Positions 22,836 through 33,998 of a stretch of DNA of 48,835 nt are shown one piece after another; within the stretch, counting starts at the first letter, position 1, and every line of letters begins with the position of its first letter. The position numbers and the translations under genes were made by a program. The DNA is from Penium margaritaceum (Eukaryota > Streptophyta > Zygnematophyceae > Desmidiales > Peniaceae). The stretch spans positions 37,049-85,883 of the forward strand of contig SZWC01006744.1 in assembly GCA_023375785.1 (NCBI GenBank). The letters run 5' to 3'. The notes under the pieces are model-generated. The model was given only the letters and a program-made list of their open reading frames with translations. It was not told where the DNA came from and made no database searches.

Positions 22836-24575
22836 TTGTTATGCCTTACATGCGGCCTAGTTGCACCCTACTTCCGCCCTAGTTGCGTCCTAGTTACGCC
22901 CTACTTGCGCCCTACGTGCACCGTACTTGCGCCCTAGTTGCGTTGTACTTATGCCCTAGTTGTGCCCTGTTTGTGCCCTACTTGCACCCTAATTGCGCCC
23001 TACTTGTGTCATACTTGTGCCCTACTTGTGTCTTGGTTGCGCCCTAGTTGTGCCCTGTTTGTGCCCTACTTGCACCCTAATTGCGCCCTACTTGTGTCAT
23101 ACTTGTGCCCTACTTGTGTCTTGGTTGCGCCCTAGTTGTGCCCTATTTGCACCCTGGTCACGCACTAGTTGCGCCTCAGTTGGGCAGTAGCTATGTCCTA
23201 GTTGCGCCCTAGTTGCGCCCTAGTTGTGCCCTAGTTGCACCCTAGTTTTGCCATACTTGTTTGCTACTTACGTCCTAGTTGCACCCTACTTGCGCCCTAG
23301 TTGCGCCCCACTTGCGCCCTAGTTGTGCTCGACTTCTACCCTAGTTGCGCTTCACTTGGACACTAGCTACTTCCTAGTTGCGTCCTAGTTGCACCCTAGG
23401 TGCACCTAGTTACGCCCTACTTGCGCCCTACTTGTGCGCGACTTGCGCCCTAGTTTTTCCCTAGGTGCACCCTAGTTTCGCTCTACTTACGCCCCACTTG
23501 TGTCTTACTTGCGTCCTAGTTGCACCCCAGTTGTGCCCTACTTGCACCCTATATGTGCCCCTCTTGCACCCTAGTTGTACCATAGTTGCGCCCCAGTTAC
23601 GCCCTAGTTGCACCCTACTTGCGCCTTATTTGTGGCCTACTTGCACCCTAGTTGTACCCTAGTTGTGTCCTACTTGCGCCCTAGTTACGTCCTACTTGCG
23701 CCGTAGTTGCGCCCTAGTTGCATCTCAATGGGACACTAGCAACGTCCTAGTTGTGCCCTAGTTGCGTCCTTGTTGTGCCCTACTTGTTCCCTAAATGCGC
23801 TCTAGTCCCGCCTCGATTGAGCACTAGCTATGCCCTAGTTGTGCCCTAGTTGTGCCCTCATTGTCCCCTTGTTGGACCCAACTTGGGTCCTACTTGTGCC
23901 CTACTTGCACCCTACTTGCACCCTAGATGTGCCCTAGTTGTGTGCTACTTACGCCCTACTTGCACAGTACTTTCACCCTAGTGGCACCCTACTTCCATCC
24001 TAGTTCCTCCCTGCTTGCGTCCTGCTTCCGTCCTAGTTGCACCCTAGTTGTACCGTTGTAGCGCCCTACTTGCACCCTACTTGCCTTAAATGTGCCCTAC
24101 TTGTGCCCTAGTTGCGCCCTACTTGCACCTTAGTTGGGCACTAACTACCCCCTAGTTGCGCCCTAGTTGCGTCCTAGTTGAGCCCTACTTGCACCCTACT
24201 TGTGTCCTACTTGTGTCCCAGTTGTGCCCTACTTACGCCCTATTTGTGCCCTACTTGCATCCTAGTTGCGCCCTAGTTGTGTCCTAGTTGAGCCCTGTTT
24301 ACACCCTGCTTATGCCCTACTTGCTCCCTCGTTGCACCCTAGTTGCACCCTAGTTGCACCCTACTTACACCCTACTTGCACCCTAGCTGCACCCTACTTG
24401 CACCCTAGTTGTGCCCTAGTTGCGCCTCAGTTGGACACTAGCTACGCCGTAGTTGCGCCCTAGTTGCGCCCTAGTCGCACCCTAGTTACCCCTACTTACA
24501 CCCTACTTGTGTCCTACTTGTGTCCTGGTTGCGCCCTACTTTTTCCCTAGTTGTTCCCAGGTTGCACGTGAGTTG
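22836..24575 (+). repeat. 11-bp satellite, plus orientation, block 3
   Basis: About 1.7 kb of the same satellite. It ends within a marker triplet: the last bases read GCACGTGAGTTGG, and the next island starts there. Confidence 0.95.
22953..23142. repeat. Two-copy block duplication, period 88 bp (8 units)
   Basis: TGTGCCCTGTTTGTGCCC at 22961 and 23049, followed in both by TTGTGTCATACTTGTG and GTGTCTTGG. Confidence 0.93.
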
Positions 24576-24799
24576 GAGAGATATGGCTAATCGTAGGCTT
24601 TTTATACATTGTTAGGTGGGTGCATAGGTACTCACATAGAAAGGTAGTTTCTTAGAAGGTTATGAGAGTTATACGGTATTTCTGGGAATTAATTCCATTG
24701 TAGGTCTATTAAGACTTTATTGAAATACCTAGTTGTGGTTTACGCATTAATGGACCACTTGTATTTTACTTCTAGTCCCTTTCTCGCATCTACAGGACA
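24576..24799. other. AT-rich left edge of the 24.6-27.5 kb island
   Basis: About 225 bp of unique AT-rich sequence ahead of the 235-bp array. No gene or inverted repeat was recognised. AGTTGG occurs at its left edge and again where the satellite resumes near 27507. Confidence 0.5.
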
Positions 24800-25215
24800 C
24801 TTCCTTGTTTTTGGGAGGGGAGAGACGGGTTCGTCGACTTCGCTCTGTCCATCCCTTCCCCCCTTCCTCTCCCCCAATTGTATGACACAAGTGTATGAGG
24901 AGGTGCATTTGGAGGAAGTCGTGAGACATACATTAGTGTATGTCTCGCAAATTCCTTGAAATTTTCTCTCGACAATACACTAGTGTCTATATTTAGTATC
25001 CTCTCACGTACACTGCCTCATTCACTCTCCTCACATACTTTGTTTTTTTGGAGGATGGGGAAGACAGGTTTGTCCACATCACTCGGTCCATCCACCCCCC
25101 CTCCTCCCCCCGATTATATGAGGTGAATGTATGAGGGGGTGTATTGAGAAGTCGCAAGACATTCATTAGTGTACGTCCCATGACTTCCTCACAAATCTCT
25201 TGCGACAACACACTA

Positions 25216-25687
25216 CCCTACTTAACTTGGATTTCGACGACTGAGCAATTGCATGATTTTTTCATTCAGTTTTTTTACCTTTTGGAATTATTTTGGGTAT
25301 ATCAATAATTCATCCACTTGTTTTCAGCCTATACCTTAAATTCGTCGATCGGTCCAGTTCAATTTTGCTTTCATCGAGTCATTGCTCCTTACACGTCCGT
25401 TCGAAGATTCGAACGGATGTGTAGGCCTTCGATGTAGGCTCGGCAGTGCAGCCTCGACGCCAGCCTCGACGCCAGCCTCGAACCTGTGTTGCGTGAAAAA
25501 CATTCCTCTACAACGAACACATACTCCATGATTGCAAAAAAGAACAAGACTTCAACTGCACCCATGATTTCACCTTTTCTACTTTTGAAATTAATTATGC
25601 AAAACTTTTGAATTCGACGAAGCACCACTTTCGTCGACTTTCACACACGGATAAAGCTATTAATATCGAAATCCAAGTTAAGTAGGG
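25216..25687. mobile_element. 472-bp inverted-repeat element with TA target duplication (copy A)
   Basis: The ends are perfect inverted repeats of about 22 bp starting CCCTACTTAACTTGGATT and continuing TTCGA. The element is flanked by TA on both sides (25214-25215 and 25688-25689). It interrupts the second copy of the 235-bp array. Sister copies keep the empty site ACACACTAGTGTC-like, with a single TA, so the TA was duplicated on insertion. TA duplication fits the Tc1/mariner (Stowaway-like) superfamily. At 472 bp with no transposase it would be non-autonomous. A short minus-strand frame (25628-25389, 79 codons) starts in a TCGTCGAATTC-type subterminal motif. Confidence 0.85.
25398..25419. 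other. Perfect hairpin within the TA-target element
   Basis: Ten-base arms TCCGTTCGAA and TTCGAACGGA are separated by two bases. The related element at 43190-43765 carries a comparable hairpin (arms ACCGTTCAA and TTGAACGGT near 43520-43541), so the structure is a shared feature of the family. Confidence 0.8.
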
Positions 25688-26598
25688 TAGTGTCCTTACT
25701 TTGTACCCCCCACATACACTGTCTCATACACTCGCCTCATACACTTTGTTGTGTTTTTGGAGGGGAGACGGGTCCTTCCACATCACTTGGTCCATCCCCC
25801 CCTTTCCTCCCCCTGATTGTATGAGGGGAGTGTATGAAGAGGTGTATTGGGAGTTAGTTGTGAGACATACATTAGTGTACATCATGCAAATTCCTTGAAA
25901 ACAACTAGCAGAAATACACAACTGTCTATATTTAGTGCCCCCCTTCATACACTGTCTCATTCACTCACCTCATACACTTTTTGTTTTTGGGGGGGGAAGG
26001 AGACGGGTCTGTCCATAGCACTCGGTCCATCCCCCCTCCCCTCCTCTCCCTGATTGAATGAGGAGAGTGTCTGAGGGGATGTATTGGGAGGAAGTTGCAA
26101 GACATATATTAGTGTATGTCTCACGACTTCCTCAAAGATTTCTCTCGACAACACACTAGCGTCTATACTTAGTACCCTCCCACGTACAGTCTCATACACT
26201 CTTCTCATACACCTTCTTGTTTAGGAGAGAGGGGTAGACGGGTCCGTCCACATCGCTCGGTCCACCCCTCCCTCCTCCCTCCGGTTGTATGACGCAAGTG
26301 TATGCGGGGGTGTATTGGGAGTTAGTCGTGAGACATGCATTAGTATATGTCTCGCGACTTCCTTGAAAATCTCTCGCGACAATACACAAGTGTCTATGTT
26401 TAGTTTACGCCCACAAACACTATCACATACACTCACCTCATACACTTTGTTGTTATGGGAGGAGGGAGACCGGTACGTCCACATCACTTGGTCCATCCCC
26501 CCCCTCCTCCCCCTGATTGTATGAGACAAGTGTATGAAGGGGTGTATTCGGAGGAATTTGTAAGACATACATTAGTGTACGTCTCGCGACTTCCCCAA

Positions 26599-26691
26599 GT
26601 TTCACAAATGGGACTTCAATTGCATGGCAATCCCGCCATCGAGGGGTTTCACAATTTCTTGGTGGTGGATTTTGTGACTGTTTGAGTACAT
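26599..26691. other. Junction sequence between the two tandem arrays
   Basis: Fewer than 100 bp of unique sequence linking the truncated last 235-bp unit to the 176-bp array. No gene. Confidence 0.5.
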
Positions 26692-27215
26692 GGTTTGCGA
26701 GCAGTTTGTGTGGGGGTTCTGAGAATCCCCCATACGATCGAAGGGAACTTGCTGGGCAATGCTACAGCTGGGTCCAACAGGAGTCCGGGTAAGCAAAAAC
26801 AATAAAACCCACAACCCCGGGTGTACTTAGGAGATGGGTTTGTTCAGGGTTCGGCTATTCAATTACCTGGTTTGCGAGCAGTTTGCGTGGGGGATCGGAC
26901 TATCCCACATATGATGGAAGGGAACCTACTGGGTCCCGCTACCGCGGGGCCAAGTAGGAGCCCGGGCAAGCAGAGAAATGAAACCCACTTTCGCAGGTGA
27001 AATAAGGGGATGGGTTTGTTCAAGGTTTGGCTATTCAGTTGCATGGTTTGCAAATAGTTTGTGTGGGAGGTCCGAGATTCCCCCATACCAGAGGAGGGAA
27101 CCTGCTGGGTTCTGCTACGGCGGGGCCCAGCAGGAGTCCATGCAAGCACAGAAATTTAAATCCACAACCGTACAACCCTGGGTGTAATAAGGGGATTGAT
27201 CTTCAAGCATTAAAG
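26692..27215. repeat. ~176-bp tandem repeat, three copies
   Basis: GGTTTGCGAGCAGTTTG-type unit starts are at 26692, 26869 and 27045 (periods 177 and 176). Each unit contains a CCCCATA block, an AGGGAAC(T/C)T(G/A)CTGGG block, an AGGAGTCC(G/A)-type block and GGATGGGTTTGTTC. The internal GC-rich segment GCTACNGC(G/T)GGG can fold back on itself. Confidence 0.92.
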
Positions 27216-27505
27216 ACTCTTGCGGTACAGAGGACGCGATTCACAAAAGACGAAGACAACTAGACAACAGTAGGTAAGTTAAGGTATTACAGATATGACA
27301 AGGCATGTAGTATAGAAATAAAATAGGTCACCTATCGCTTCACCATATGTTTCGATCATATTAAAAAAAAACATGCAAAACATTGTTGGTGCCAGGAAAT
27401 GAACAAGTGCCAATGATGAAACGTCTTCAAATGTTCCTAGGATGGCAACGTAGCACGGAAACAGGAACACAAGTGTACATTTCGAGGGTGATTGCTCATA
27501 AATGC
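27216..27505. other. AT-rich right edge of the island, no recognised gene
   Basis: About 290 bp of unique sequence including an A-run near 27363. A 78-codon minus-strand frame is open but has no recognisable similarity. The satellite restarts at the second half of a marker triplet (CAGTTGGGCACTAGCTAAG). Confidence 0.5.
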
Positions 27506-27850
27506 AGTTGGGCACTAGCTAAGTCCTAGTTTCCTCCTAGTTGTGCCCTAGTTGCGCCCTAGTTCCGCCCTAGATGCGTCCTCGTTGCACCCTACTTGCG
27601 CCCTAGTAGCGCCCTAGTTGCGCCCTAGTTGCGCTCTACTTGCGCCCTATATGCGCACTAGTTGCAACCTACTTACGTCCTAGTTGCGTCCTAGTTGTGC
27701 CCTAGTTGTGCCCTAGCTACACACTAGTTGCACCTCACTTGGACGCTAGCTATGCCCTAGTCACGCCCTAGTTGAGCCCTAGTTGCATCTTAGTTGCGTC
27801 CTAGTTGCATCCTTGTTGCGCACTCCTTGCGCCCTACTTCCACACTAGTT

Positions 27851-28029
27851 GCGCCCTAGTTGCATCCTTGTTGCGTCCCACTTTCGCCTTACTTGCACTC
27901 TTCTTACATCCTACTTGCGTCCTTATTGTGCCCTAGTTGCGCCCTAGTTGCATCCTTGTTGCGTCCCACTTTCGCCTTACTTGCACTCTTCTTACATCCT
28001 ACTTGCGTCCTTATTGTGCCCTAGTTGCA
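27851..28029. repeat. Two-copy block duplication, period 88 bp (8 units)
   Basis: GCATCCTTGTTGCGTCCCAC and the seven variant units after it occur twice. Confidence 0.93.
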
Positions 28030-29604
28030 CCCTACTTGTGCCCTACTTGCGCCCTACTTGCACCGTACTTGCTCCCTACTTGGACCGTACTTGCACCCTA
28101 GTTTCGCACTCCATTTGTGCCTCGGTTTGACACTAGCTACGCCCTAGTTCCATCCTAGTTGCACCCTGGTTGCGCCTAGTTGTTTCCTAGTTACGTCCTA
28201 GCTGCGCATGACTTGTGTCCTACTTGTGCCCTAGTTGCGCCCTTTTTGCATCCTTGTTGCGTTCTACTTGCACCCTTCTTGCGTCCTATTTGCACCCTAG
28301 TTGCACCCTAATTGTACCCTACTTGCGCCCTACTTTTACTGTGCTTGCTTCCTAGTTGCACCATACTTGTGTCCTAGTTGCACCCTGCTTGCACCCTAAT
28401 TGTACCCTAGTTGCGCCCTAGATGCAGCCTAGTTGTGCCCTACTTGTGCCCTGTTTGCGCCCTAGTTGCACCCTACTTGCACCCTAGTTGAACCCTAGTT
28501 GCGCCTTAATTGGACACTAGCTGTGCCTTAGTTGCACCCTACATGCGCCCTAGTTACACCCTATTTCCGCCCTACTTGCAAGCTACTTGCACCTTAGTTG
28601 TGTCCTACTTGCGTCCTAGTTGGGCCTCACTTAGGCACTAGCTATGCCATAGTTGCACCCTACATGTGCCCTAGGTGTGCCCTAGTTACGCCCTACTTGT
28701 CCCCTACTCGTGCCCTAGTTGTGCCCTACTTACGTCCTAGTTGCGCTCTACTTGCACCCTACTTGCATCCTGCTTGCACCTTACTTGTGCCCTAGTTGTG
28801 CACTACATGCGCCCTAGTTGCACCCTACTTGTGCCCTACTTGCACCCTAGTTGCGCCCTTGTTGCACTGTAGTTGCGCCCTAGTTGCACCCTACTTACGC
28901 CCTAGTTGCACCCGTGTTGGCCTCAATTGGACATTAGCTACGCCCTAGTTGCACCCTAGTTGTGCCCTAGTTGTACCCTACTTCCACCCTAGTTGCGCCT
29001 ACTTACACCCTACTAGCGCCCAAGAGGCGCCCTACTTGTACCCTAGTTGCGCCGTAGTTGTGCCTCACTTGGGTAGTAGCTAAGTCCTAGTTGCACCCTA
29101 GTTGTACCCTAGTTGTGCCCTAGTTGCATCTTGCTAGCTCCTTACTTGTGTCCAAGTTGCACGCTAGTTTCTTCTTGTTGTGCCCTACTTGCGTTCTACT
29201 TGCGCTATAATGACGCCCTACTTGCGTCCAAGTTGAACCCTAGTTGCACCCTAGTTACGCCTCAGTTGGACACTAGCTATGTCCTAGTTGCGCCCCAGTT
29301 GCACCCTACTTGCACCCTAGTCATACCCTAGTTGCGTCCTAGTTGCGCAATACTTGCGTCCTACTTCCGTCCTAGTTGCGCCCTAGTTGCGCCCTTGATG
29401 CGCCCTACTTCCATCTTACTTGCGCCCTACTTGCGTCCTAGTTGCGTCCTAGTTGTGAATTACTTGTACCCTACTTGCATCGTAATTGCTTCCAAGTTGT
29501 GTCCTACTTGCGCCCTTGTAGTGCCTCGCTTGTACCCTACTTGCGCCCTAGTTGTGCCCTACTTGCACCCTACTTACACCCTAGTCGCGCCTTAGTTGGA
29601 CACC

Positions 29605-29878
29605 AGCTACGCCCTAGTTGCACCCTTGTTGCACTCTAGATGCACCCTACTTGTGCGCTACTTACGCCATAGATGTGTCCTACTTGCACCTTAGTTGTGC
29701 CTGAATTGAGCCCTAGTTGCACTTCAGATGGACACTAGCTACGCCCTAGTTGCACCCTTGTTGCACTCTAGATGCACCCTACTTGTGCGCTACTTACGCC
29801 ATAGATGTGTCCTACTTGCACCTTAGTTGTGCCTGAATTGAGCCCTAGTTGCACTTCAGATGGACACTAGCTACGCCC
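29605..29878. repeat. Two-copy block duplication, period 132 bp (12 units)
   Basis: TACGCCCTAGTTGCACCC at 29608 and 29740. The copies end at a marker triplet, CAGATGGACACTAGC. Confidence 0.93.
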
Positions 29879-30763
29879 TCGTTGCACCCTCATTGTGCCC
29901 TAGATGTGCCCTAGTTGCGTCCTACTTGTGCCCTACTTGCACCCTAGTTGCACCCTAGTTGCGCCCTAGTTACACCATACTTGCGCCCTACTTGTGTCCT
30001 ACTTGCGCCCGAGTTGCAAACCAGATTTGCCCTATTTTTACCCTGTTTTCATCCTACTTGCGCCCTAGTTACACCCTAGTTATGCCCTAGTTACACCCTA
30101 CTTACACCCTACTTGTGCCCTACTTGTGTCCTAGTTGCGCCCTAGTTGCACCCTAGTTGCGCCCTACTTGCTCCCTAGTTGTGTCCTACTTGCGTTCTAG
30201 TGGCACCCTAGTTCCACCTTAGTTGGACACTAGCTACCCCCTAGTTGTGCCCTAGTTGCGCCCTAGTTGTGCCTCAATGGGGTACTAGCTAGGCCCTAGT
30301 TGCGTCCTAGTTGCGCCCTTCTTGTACCCTAGTTGGGCCCTAGTTACGCCCTTGGTGTACCCTACTTGCGTCCTATTTGCGCCCCTCGTGTGCCCTAGTT
30401 GCGCCCCAATTGCACCCTAGTTGCGTCCTACTTGTGCCCTACTTATGCCGTACTTGCATCCCACTTTCACACTAATTGTGCCCTATTTGGGCCCTAGTTA
30501 TGCCCTACTTTCGCCCTAGTTGTGCCCTAGTTGCACCCTAGTGGTGCCCTACTTACACCCCATTTGTGCCCTAGTTGCACCCGACCTGCGCCCTAGTTGT
30601 ACCCTTGTTGCTCCTCATCTGGGCACCTGCTACGCCCTTATTGTGCCCTAGTGGCACCCTAGTTGCGCCCTAGTGGCATCCTAGTTGCGTCCTACTTGCA
30701 CGCTACTTATGCCCTTGTTGCACCCTACTTGCACCCTAGTTGCCCTCGACTTACACCCTAGTT

Positions 30764-31015
30764 GCGCCTCAGTTGGACACAAGCTATGCCCTAGTTGCAC
30801 CCTAGTTTTACCCAAGGTACGCCCTAGTTGTGCCCTAATTGCACCCTAGTTGCACCCTAGTTGCACCCTAATTGCACCCTACTTGCACCCTAGTTTTCCT
30901 CGACTTGCACCCAAGTTGCGCCTCAGTTGGACACAAGCTATGCCCTAGTTGCACCCTAGGTTATCCTAGGTACGCCCTAGTTGTGCCCTAATTGCACCCT
31001 AGTTGCACCCTAGTT
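30764..31015. repeat. Two-copy block duplication, period 154 bp (14 units), partly diverged
   Basis: GCGCCTCAGTTGGACACAAGC recurs 154 bp later with several differences (for example a TTTTACCC segment against GGTTATCC). This looks older than the other duplications. Confidence 0.75.
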
Positions 31016-32546
31016 TCACCCTAATTGAAGCCTACTTGCACCCTACTTGCGCACTACTTGCTTCCTACTTACGACCTAGTTATGCCCCTGTTGTGCCCTA
31101 CTTGTGCAAAATTTGTGCCCTACTTGCTACCTTCTTGCGCCCTACTTGCTCCCTAGTTGCACCTTACGTGCGCCATAGTTGCAGCCTATTTGTGCCCTGC
31201 TTGAGTCCTAGTTGTGCCCTAGTTGCATCCTAGTTGTTCCCTACTTGTGCCCTAGTTGCGCCCTAGTTACACCCTAGTTGCGCACTACTTGTGTCCTACT
31301 TGCGCCATGGTTGCGCCTTAGTTGCGTCCTAGTTGCGCACTACTTGGACCGTACTCAGGCCCTAGTTGTGCCCTAGTTACGCCCTTGTTGTATCCAACTT
31401 GTGTCCTACTTGCACCCTACTTGTGCCCTAGTTACGCCCTACTTGCGCACTCTTTACATTGTAATTGCACACTAGTTGTGCCCTATGTGCGCCCTAGCTG
31501 CGCCCTAGTTGTGCCTTTGTTGCACCCTGCTTACACCCTTTTTGCGCCCTACTTGCGCTTTTGTTGTGCCCTACTTGCACCTCAATTGGACACTAGCTAC
31601 ACCATACTTGCATCCTAATTGCACGCTGGTTGCGCCCTAGTTCTGCCTACTTGCATCCTACTTATGCCATAGTTATGTCCTACTTGCACCCTAGATGCGC
31701 CCTAGTTGCGCCCTAGTTGTGCCTTACTTGGGCATGAGCTTCATCCTACTTGCGCCCTAGTTGCGCCCTAGTTGTGCCCTAGTTGCGTCCTAGTTGCACC
31801 TTAGGTGCATCCTTGTTGTGCCTTACATGCACCCTACTTGCGCTCTACTTGCATCCTAGTTGCATCCTAGTTACGCATTATGTACGCCCTACTTGCACTC
31901 CTTCTTGCACCCCACTTCTACCCTGCTTGTGCCCTAGTTGTGTCCTTCTCACGTCCTAGGTTAGCCCTACTTGCGCCCTCTTTGTGCTCTACTTGCGCCC
32001 TAGTAGCGTCCTACTTCCACCCTAGTTACGCTCGATTTGTGCTCTAGTTGCACTTCAGTTGGAGACTAGCTACTCCCTAGTTGCATCCAAGATGCGCCCT
32101 AGATTCGCCTTACTTGTGCCCTACTTGCGCCCTACTTGCGTGCTACTTGAGCCGTAGTTGCACCCTAGTTGCATCCTACTTACGCCCTAGTTGTGTCTAA
32201 CTTACATCCTAGTTGTGCCCCAGTTGTGCCCTACTTGTGCCCTATTTGTGCCCTATTTGCGCCTTCCTTGCATCCTAGTTGCACCCTAGTTGTGCCCTAG
32301 TTACGCTCTACTTACGCCCTACTTGTGTCCTGATTTGACCATGCTTGCACCCTAATCGAACCCTAGTTACACCCTAGTTGCATCCTAATTGTGTCCTAGT
32401 TGCGTCCTACTTACATCCTAGTTGCGACCTAGCTACACCTCAATTGGACACAAGCAAATTCCTAGGTGCGCACAAGTTGCGCCCTAGTATCACCCTGGTT
32501 GGCCCCTCTTTGCGCCCTTGTTACCCCTCAATTGAGCACTAACTAT

Positions 32547-32825
32547 GCCCTAGTTGTGCCCTTGTTCCGTCGTTGTTACGCCCTAGTAGTGCATTACTTG
32601 CACCCTACATGCACCCTAGGTACGCCCTAGCCCTGCCCTTGTTGCGTTTTACTTGGACCCTACTTGGGCCATGCTTTTGCCCTAGTTGTGCCCTTGTTCC
32701 GTCGTTGTTACGCCCTAGTAGTGCATTACTTGCACCCTACATGCACCCTAGGTACGCCCTAGCCCTGCCCTTGTTGCGTTTTACTTGGACCCTACTTGGG
32801 CCATGCTTTTGCCCTAGTTGTGCCC
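32547..32825. repeat. Two-copy block duplication, period 132 bp (12 units)
   Basis: TTCCGTCGTTGTTACGCCC and GGCCATGCTTTTGCC occur in both copies. Confidence 0.94.
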
Positions 32826-33735
32826 TCGTTACGTCCTAGTTGCGTCCTACTTGCCCCCTTCCTGAACCGTGCTTGCACCCTAGTTGTGTCCTAATTACAC
32901 CCTAGTTGCGCCCTGCTTGCACCCTACTTGCACCCTAGTTGCACACTAGTTGCACCCTAGTTGTGCCCTACTTGCGCCCTACCTCCCTTAGTTGTGCCCT
33001 ACTTGCACCCTAGTTGCGTGCTACTTGTGCCTCAAGTGGGCTCGACGTACGCCCTAGTTCCGCCCTCGTTGCGCCCTAGTTGCATCTTACTTGCGTGCTA
33101 CTTACGCCCTAGTTGCGTCCTACTTGCGGCCTAGTTGGGCGCGACTTGTGTCCTTGTTGCGCCTCAGTTGGGCATTAGCAACGCCCTAGTTGTGCCCTTG
33201 TGGTACCCTAGCTTTTCCCTACGTGCACCCTACTTGTGCCCTACATACGCCCTAGTTGCACACTAGTTGCACCCTAGTTGAGCCCTACTTGCGTCCTACT
33301 TGCATCCTACTTGTACCCTAGTTGCATCCCATTTGTGCCCTAAGTGCGCCTTGTTTGTGTCCTACGTGCACCCTCGTTGCGCCCTAGTTGCACCCTAGTT
33401 GCACCCTACTTGCGTCCTACTTGTGCCCTAGTTGCTTAATTCTTGCTTCCTAGTTGTGCCCTAGTTATGGGCTAAAAGCGCCTTACTTGCACCCTAGTTG
33501 CGTCCTAGTTGTACCTTAGTTGGACACTAGCTACGCCCTAGTTGCGCCCTAGTTTCACCCTAGTTACGCCCTACTTGTGCCCTACTTGCATCCTACTTGC
33601 GTCCAACTTGCGCCCTAGTTGTGTCATACTTGCGCCCTACTTATACCCTAGTTACGCCTCACTTGGGCACTAGCTACGCCCTACTTCTCTCCTAGTTACG
33701 CCCGTGTAGCGCCCTAGTTACACCCCAGTTGCATC

Positions 33736-33998
33736 CTACTTCCACCCTAGTTGTGCACTAGTTGTGCACAACTTGCCCCCTTGTTGGACCCTAGTTGCAC
33801 CCTATTTGCGCCCTAGTCACATCCTAGTTGAACAGTCCTTGCGCCTTACTTCTGCCCTAGTTGCGCCCTACTTCCACCCTAGTTGTGCACTAGTTGTGCA
33901 CAACTTGCCCCCTTGTTGGACCCTAGTTGCACCCTATTTGCGCCCTAGTCACATCCTAGTTGAACAGTCCTTGCGCCTTACTTCTGCCCTAGTTGCGC
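33736..33998. repeat. Two-copy block duplication, period 132 bp (12 units)
   Basis: GCACAACTTGCCCCCTTG and GAACAGTCCTTGCGCC mark each copy. Confidence 0.94.

Larger units (their letters stand above)
24800..26598. repeat. ~235-bp tandem repeat, six copies (one interrupted)
   Basis: The motif A(C)GGGT within GAGACGGGTCCGTCC recurs at 24825, 25063, 25768, 26003, 26238 and 26469. Periods are 231-238 bp once the 474-bp insertion in copy 2 is subtracted. Each unit has CTCATACACT motifs, a polypurine run, a pyrimidine-rich stretch of mostly C, a TGTATGAGG stretch and a short palindrome with arms AGACATACA and TGTATGTCT around a 4-base loop. Copies are roughly 75-85% alike by eye. The last copy is truncated. 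Small open frames here are repeat by-products. Confidence 0.93.

Noticed and set aside
25211..25692. CACTA-superfamily (En/Spm) call based on CACTA...TAGTG at the element borders
   Set aside because: Neighbouring empty sites contain CACTAGTG themselves, so CACTA and TAGTG are target sequence. The related element at 43190 lacks TAGTG at its right border but is still flanked by TA.
24720..26685. Several 60-115 codon ORFs on both strands
   Set aside because: They recur with the 235-bp repeat unit, overlap on both strands, and contain the same short motifs. They are repeat-derived.
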